Assembly (NCBI GenBank): GCA_943846755.1
Contig: OX044365.1
Location: 1-64,000 of the forward strand
Direction of reading: 5' to 3'
From: UBA8752 sp002336475
Lineage (GTDB): Bacteria; Bacteroidota; Bacteroidia; Flavobacteriales_D; Sanyastnellaceae
DNA: 64,000 nt
The notes under the pieces were generated by a model that made no database searches, was not told the DNA's origin, and saw only the letters and a program-made list of their open reading frames with translations. The position numbers were made by a program, and so were the translations under genes. Below, piece after piece: positions 63,701-64,000 of this stretch; position 1 is the first letter of the stretch, and each line of letters begins with the position of its first letter.

Positions 63701-63942
63701 ACGAGATTAATGTAAATGAGTCGAACCAAGCCGCATCGGTGTGTTCAACGGGAGGATATGTGGCCAATGGAAACAACTGGACGTTGAACTGTGGCTCCGG
63801 TACAGGTGTATTCACTTTCCCTTCACTCTCAGAGTGGACCAGACCTGTCATTGAACGTTTATCAGGCATCAGATGCCGTTTTGACTACTGCGTCTGTCGA
63901 CGTTTCGGCCTACGCTTACTCTGCTGTCAGCGCTGTGGTTGA
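57709..63942 (+). CDS. Giant secreted Cys-rich protein 2 (repeat adhesin-like), runs off the window
   Basis: 2077 codons from a GTG; an ATG at 57727 is an alternative. A long n-region precedes a signal peptide (GGILGLIALVALIGIAPTTQAQ). Then: beta-sandwich (ETFNETNGS... KWDNVTLSGTLNC), TSP3-like and CNYD knots, a P-domain-like module, a 147-bp tandem array (59346-60080 plus a diverged sixth copy), about ten HYR/Ig-like repeats (residues ~850-1755), a second beta-sandwich (SEDFENDAAGD... IYYIDNLVVQGC) and another DDGSC knot. The frame then breaks near 63,830: the adjacent frame reads SGPDLSLNVYQASDAV and stays open to 64000. No sorting domain is inside the window. Confidence 0.8.
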   Translation: MLETLSMTPCQESPSFPSSNLGAQSLAVATTERVSSCRSFGGILGLIALVALIGIAPTTQAQTNLFSETFNETNGSISGLSAEGISWSSTGSINGQSTSSVQTGQFQSTKSNTVWTSDPFDVSLYTSLNISATLTSSDVDANDNLKVEVYVDDTPTQVYYGTSAATSIVEVSIPDGSQAYIEITANTDAKFDTYKWDNVTLSGTLNCTDTDGDGICDDGTDLCTNTSACNYDGSLYANAACLIPGTCDSCDGGAVTDGDSDNDGICNASDLCSNLAACNYDGALYTNASCNIPTGCDSCSGGAVVDGSGDSDSDGICDGNDNCSDTGACNYNDISNVSCVFQTPCSCTASWDVVSTSLTGISQTSYSPVETFTFDANTLANVTTVDVTMTAVGGTTNNWASDLLMAIVDPNGNSIEWGGFSNPTFGQGFTGNASTWPTSPVNWGSGAAAGSPWTATIDVSSAGLNGLGTWTVWVANGYASSTEGVQYTINLSIEDVCEVVYGCTDDTACNYDASATNEETPSNCVFASGCDTCSGDSDGTGTVVDGDSDDDGVCDGSDLCSNTSACNYDGSLYANAACDVPGSCDTCSGGAVVDGDSDDDGICDGTDLCSNTSACNYDGSAYANAACDIPGSCDTCSGGAVVDGDSDDDGVCDGSDLCSNTSACNYDGSLYANAACDVPGSCDTCSGGAVVDGDSDDDGICDGTDLCSNTSACNYDGSVYANAACDIPGSCDTCSGGAVVDGDSDDDGVCDASDLCSNTSACNYDGAVYANAACDIPGSCDTCSGGAVVDGDVDSDGVCDTSDNCTDLSACNYDGSSSNVSCLYNDALNVCGGDCVADNNSNGICDTEECIDSANPVAATNDTTLYLDASGNATVTAAGINDGSTDDCLIASYALDIAAFDCTDIGASVTVTLTVTDGVGNTDTETATVTVLDNTAPAVSASDATVSLDGSAYTLVSSAISASATDNCTASPTLELSKDDANWSSTLSYTCLSAGANTVYVRATDGSGNVSVSTSVTLTIQDTTDPTISNVSSGLTEILGAAGTATVDAACYVTASDNCTSSGSLTYEISETDGSGYATTFAADCGDIGAKTFYFRVTDAAGNASSISGIITIADQTAPAISSVSGATVDLDANGDATITASDTYVTSSDACTASASLTYLMSRSADGTYASSLAVDCADLGSLNVYFKTQDAAGNTSAASSAADFTVRDVTGPTASASDATVSLDGSGAYTLLPLVLAASSTDNCESSMTYQLSKDNSAWSSSLAYSCADVGSNTVYVRASDGTNEGASASITLTIQDDDAPTVSASNATVSLDGAGSVSVTGSDISVSASDNCAASPVVTLSHDNSTWASALTFNCDSIGGRTVYYRASDGTNTSSSGSVTVTVQDATGPTFSTPGGSYAISGGSVQVFFYEPTGSSLADNCVANGSITKQVSKTGTDWGTATSSVTYDCTEVGGQTVYLKATDSYGNATTSSASITITSAAPIISSVLSGQTELLGSDGTVTIDAAAYVTATDDCSSAGNMTYEISETAGSGFATTFTADCADLGSKTFYFRVTDESNATGLESSQSIVIADQTAPALSATATTVYLDANGAATLSPASFVTASDNCTASGSLTLEMAEDAGGTLASSIAVDCSNLGTTTYKFVATDAQGNASSEVTAAITVADNIAPTATANAITINLISSSVTLNASNASFNTSTDNDTCSALISTVSVDGSIPASSYDFTTIGTYTVTLAVTDAAGNTSSDNATVTVTTAPTVLWSEDFENDAAGDMCGTGTVAASDNNFTVSCGSGSDYAGPTAYAGSNQFAFDDAEGVALLSPVISITGYIVDVQIDLSENGALEAGGADIIKLETSIDGAGYVTQQTRTDENDNANFALAGIQGSSLQIRVVATNGNNEIYYIDNLVVQGCVDADGDGICDPVDDCVDFPAGSCGCTDQTACNYDTQASKDDGSCNLPGMMCAAPSGGNGYVYSPNETGDGCNCVAEAMTQLYIEPFDDEINVNESNQAASVCSTGGYVANGNNWTLNCGSGTGVFTFPSLSEWTRPVIERLSGIRCRFDYCVCRRFGLRLLCCQRCG
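59346..60221 (+). repeat. 147-bp tandem array arranged as 294-bp doublets
   Basis: Units start at 59346, 59493, 59640, 59787, 59934 and, more diverged, 60081. Each encodes 49 residues: DGDSDDDG(V/I)CD, then LCSNTSACNYDGS, YANAACD and PGSCDTCSGGAVV. Units 1 and 3 are almost base-for-base equal, as are 2 and 4, so the latest event was duplication of a two-unit block. Each unit has one DxDxDG calcium-type loop and six Cys. Confidence 0.92.
60256..62978 (+). repeat. About ten HYR/Ig-like repeats
   Basis: Units of roughly 80-100 residues, each opened by a D(N/T/Q/V)(T)(A/D/G)P-type strand (for example DNTAPAV, DTTDPTI, DQTAPAI, DVTGPTA) and holding a Cys pair in SDNCT...C. Neighbouring units share words such as VSLDGS, TVYVRA and TFYFRVTD. 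The HYR fold is a common stalk of secreted adhesins. Bases have diverged much more than in the 147-bp array, so this part is older. Confidence 0.75.
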
Positions 63943-64000
63943 GCCCAATTATAGTAGCCCGAATTTGGAAGCGACCGATGGATGGACGCTCAGTGTAAAC
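63851..64000 (+). CDS. Continuation of giant protein 2 after a frameshift
   Basis: In the +1 frame from 63851 the reading LNVYQASDAVLTTASVDVSA stays open to the window end and fits a beta-sandwich strand pattern like the earlier SEDFEN domain. The original frame stops at 63942 after a Cys/Arg-rich nonsense tail. Confidence 0.55.
   Translation, partial: MNVYQASDAVLTTASVDVSAYAYSAVSAVVEPNYSSPNLEATDGWTLSVN

Overview
The window reads as two unrelated pieces of DNA joined at about 23,540. Positions 1 to ~23,540 are AT-rich (about one third G+C by eye) and densely packed, with Shine-Dalgarno-type leaders and gammaproteobacterial gene content: MDR and SDR oxidoreductases, a PQQ-type sugar dehydrogenase, guaBA, class II fumarase, formate-tetrahydrofolate ligase, photolyase and a WecA-like transferase. 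This fits a streamlined marine gammaproteobacterium (SAR86-like, an inference). From ~23,540 to the end the DNA is much richer in G+C and is clearly Bacteroidota, probably marine Flavobacteriales: bamD-rpoZ-coaBC-porD-recN, serine-palmitoyltransferase-type enzyme, SusC-like TonB receptor, and secreted giants with a type IX secretion (T9SS) style tail. At the joint a WecA-like gene on the + strand loses its 3' end and an N4-glycosylasparaginase-like gene on the - strand is cut off after its N-terminus. A chimeric contig is the simplest reading, so functional links should not be drawn across the joint.

Left part. 1-7,484: a cut methyltransferase, MDR and frameshifted SDR enzymes, a sugar dehydrogenase plus membrane protein, an exported MDR enzyme with a His-rich start and an ATP/ADP-antiporter-like carrier. 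7,662-10,722 is the most unusual stretch. The 3' end of guaA (last codons plus stop) is copied about 3 kb downstream (22 of 23 bases), and three shorter copies lie between. Each internal copy sits just before a small gene or an MDR gene, and each junction also carries a paired, helically phased GTTACAAA repeat and a hairpin. It looks like a cassette array built by repeated site-specific insertion at guaA. No integrase is visible. The array holds two very small membrane proteins (56 and 32 aa), an anchored MDR enzyme, and a membrane protein/winged-helix regulator pair with palindromic operators. 10,700-23,540 holds guaBA, a pterin dehydratase/fumC pair, a class II aldolase facing an aldehyde dehydrogenase, fhs, a photolyase broken by several frameshifts, an inositol-phosphatase-family gene, and a WecA-like protein with an extra domain of about 115 residues.

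Right part. 23,740-28,293: MMPL/RND exporter and dnaK, with a terminator between them and a palindromic operator upstream of dnaK. 28,329-30,205: a periplasmic-binding-fold metal/cobalamin receptor and a WlbA-type Gfo/Idh/MocA enzyme. 30,222-34,712: a minus-strand signalling operon (exported TPR-like protein, receiver-histidine kinase, NarL-type regulator, SpoIIE-type phosphatase). 34,761-39,598: an Lhr-like helicase and a TonB receptor. 39,603-44,691: the conserved recN block. 44,832-48,624: sphingolipid enzyme, truA and an ABC exporter. From 48,777 to the end lie two giant Cys-rich secreted proteins sharing calcium-type DxDxDG repeats, CNYD...DDGSC knots and P-domain-like modules. The first is interrupted by at least six frame breaks. 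The second contains an almost perfect 147-bp tandem array arranged as 294-bp doublets, followed by about ten HYR/Ig-like repeats, and runs off the window. No tRNA, rRNA, CRISPR array or transposase was recognised.
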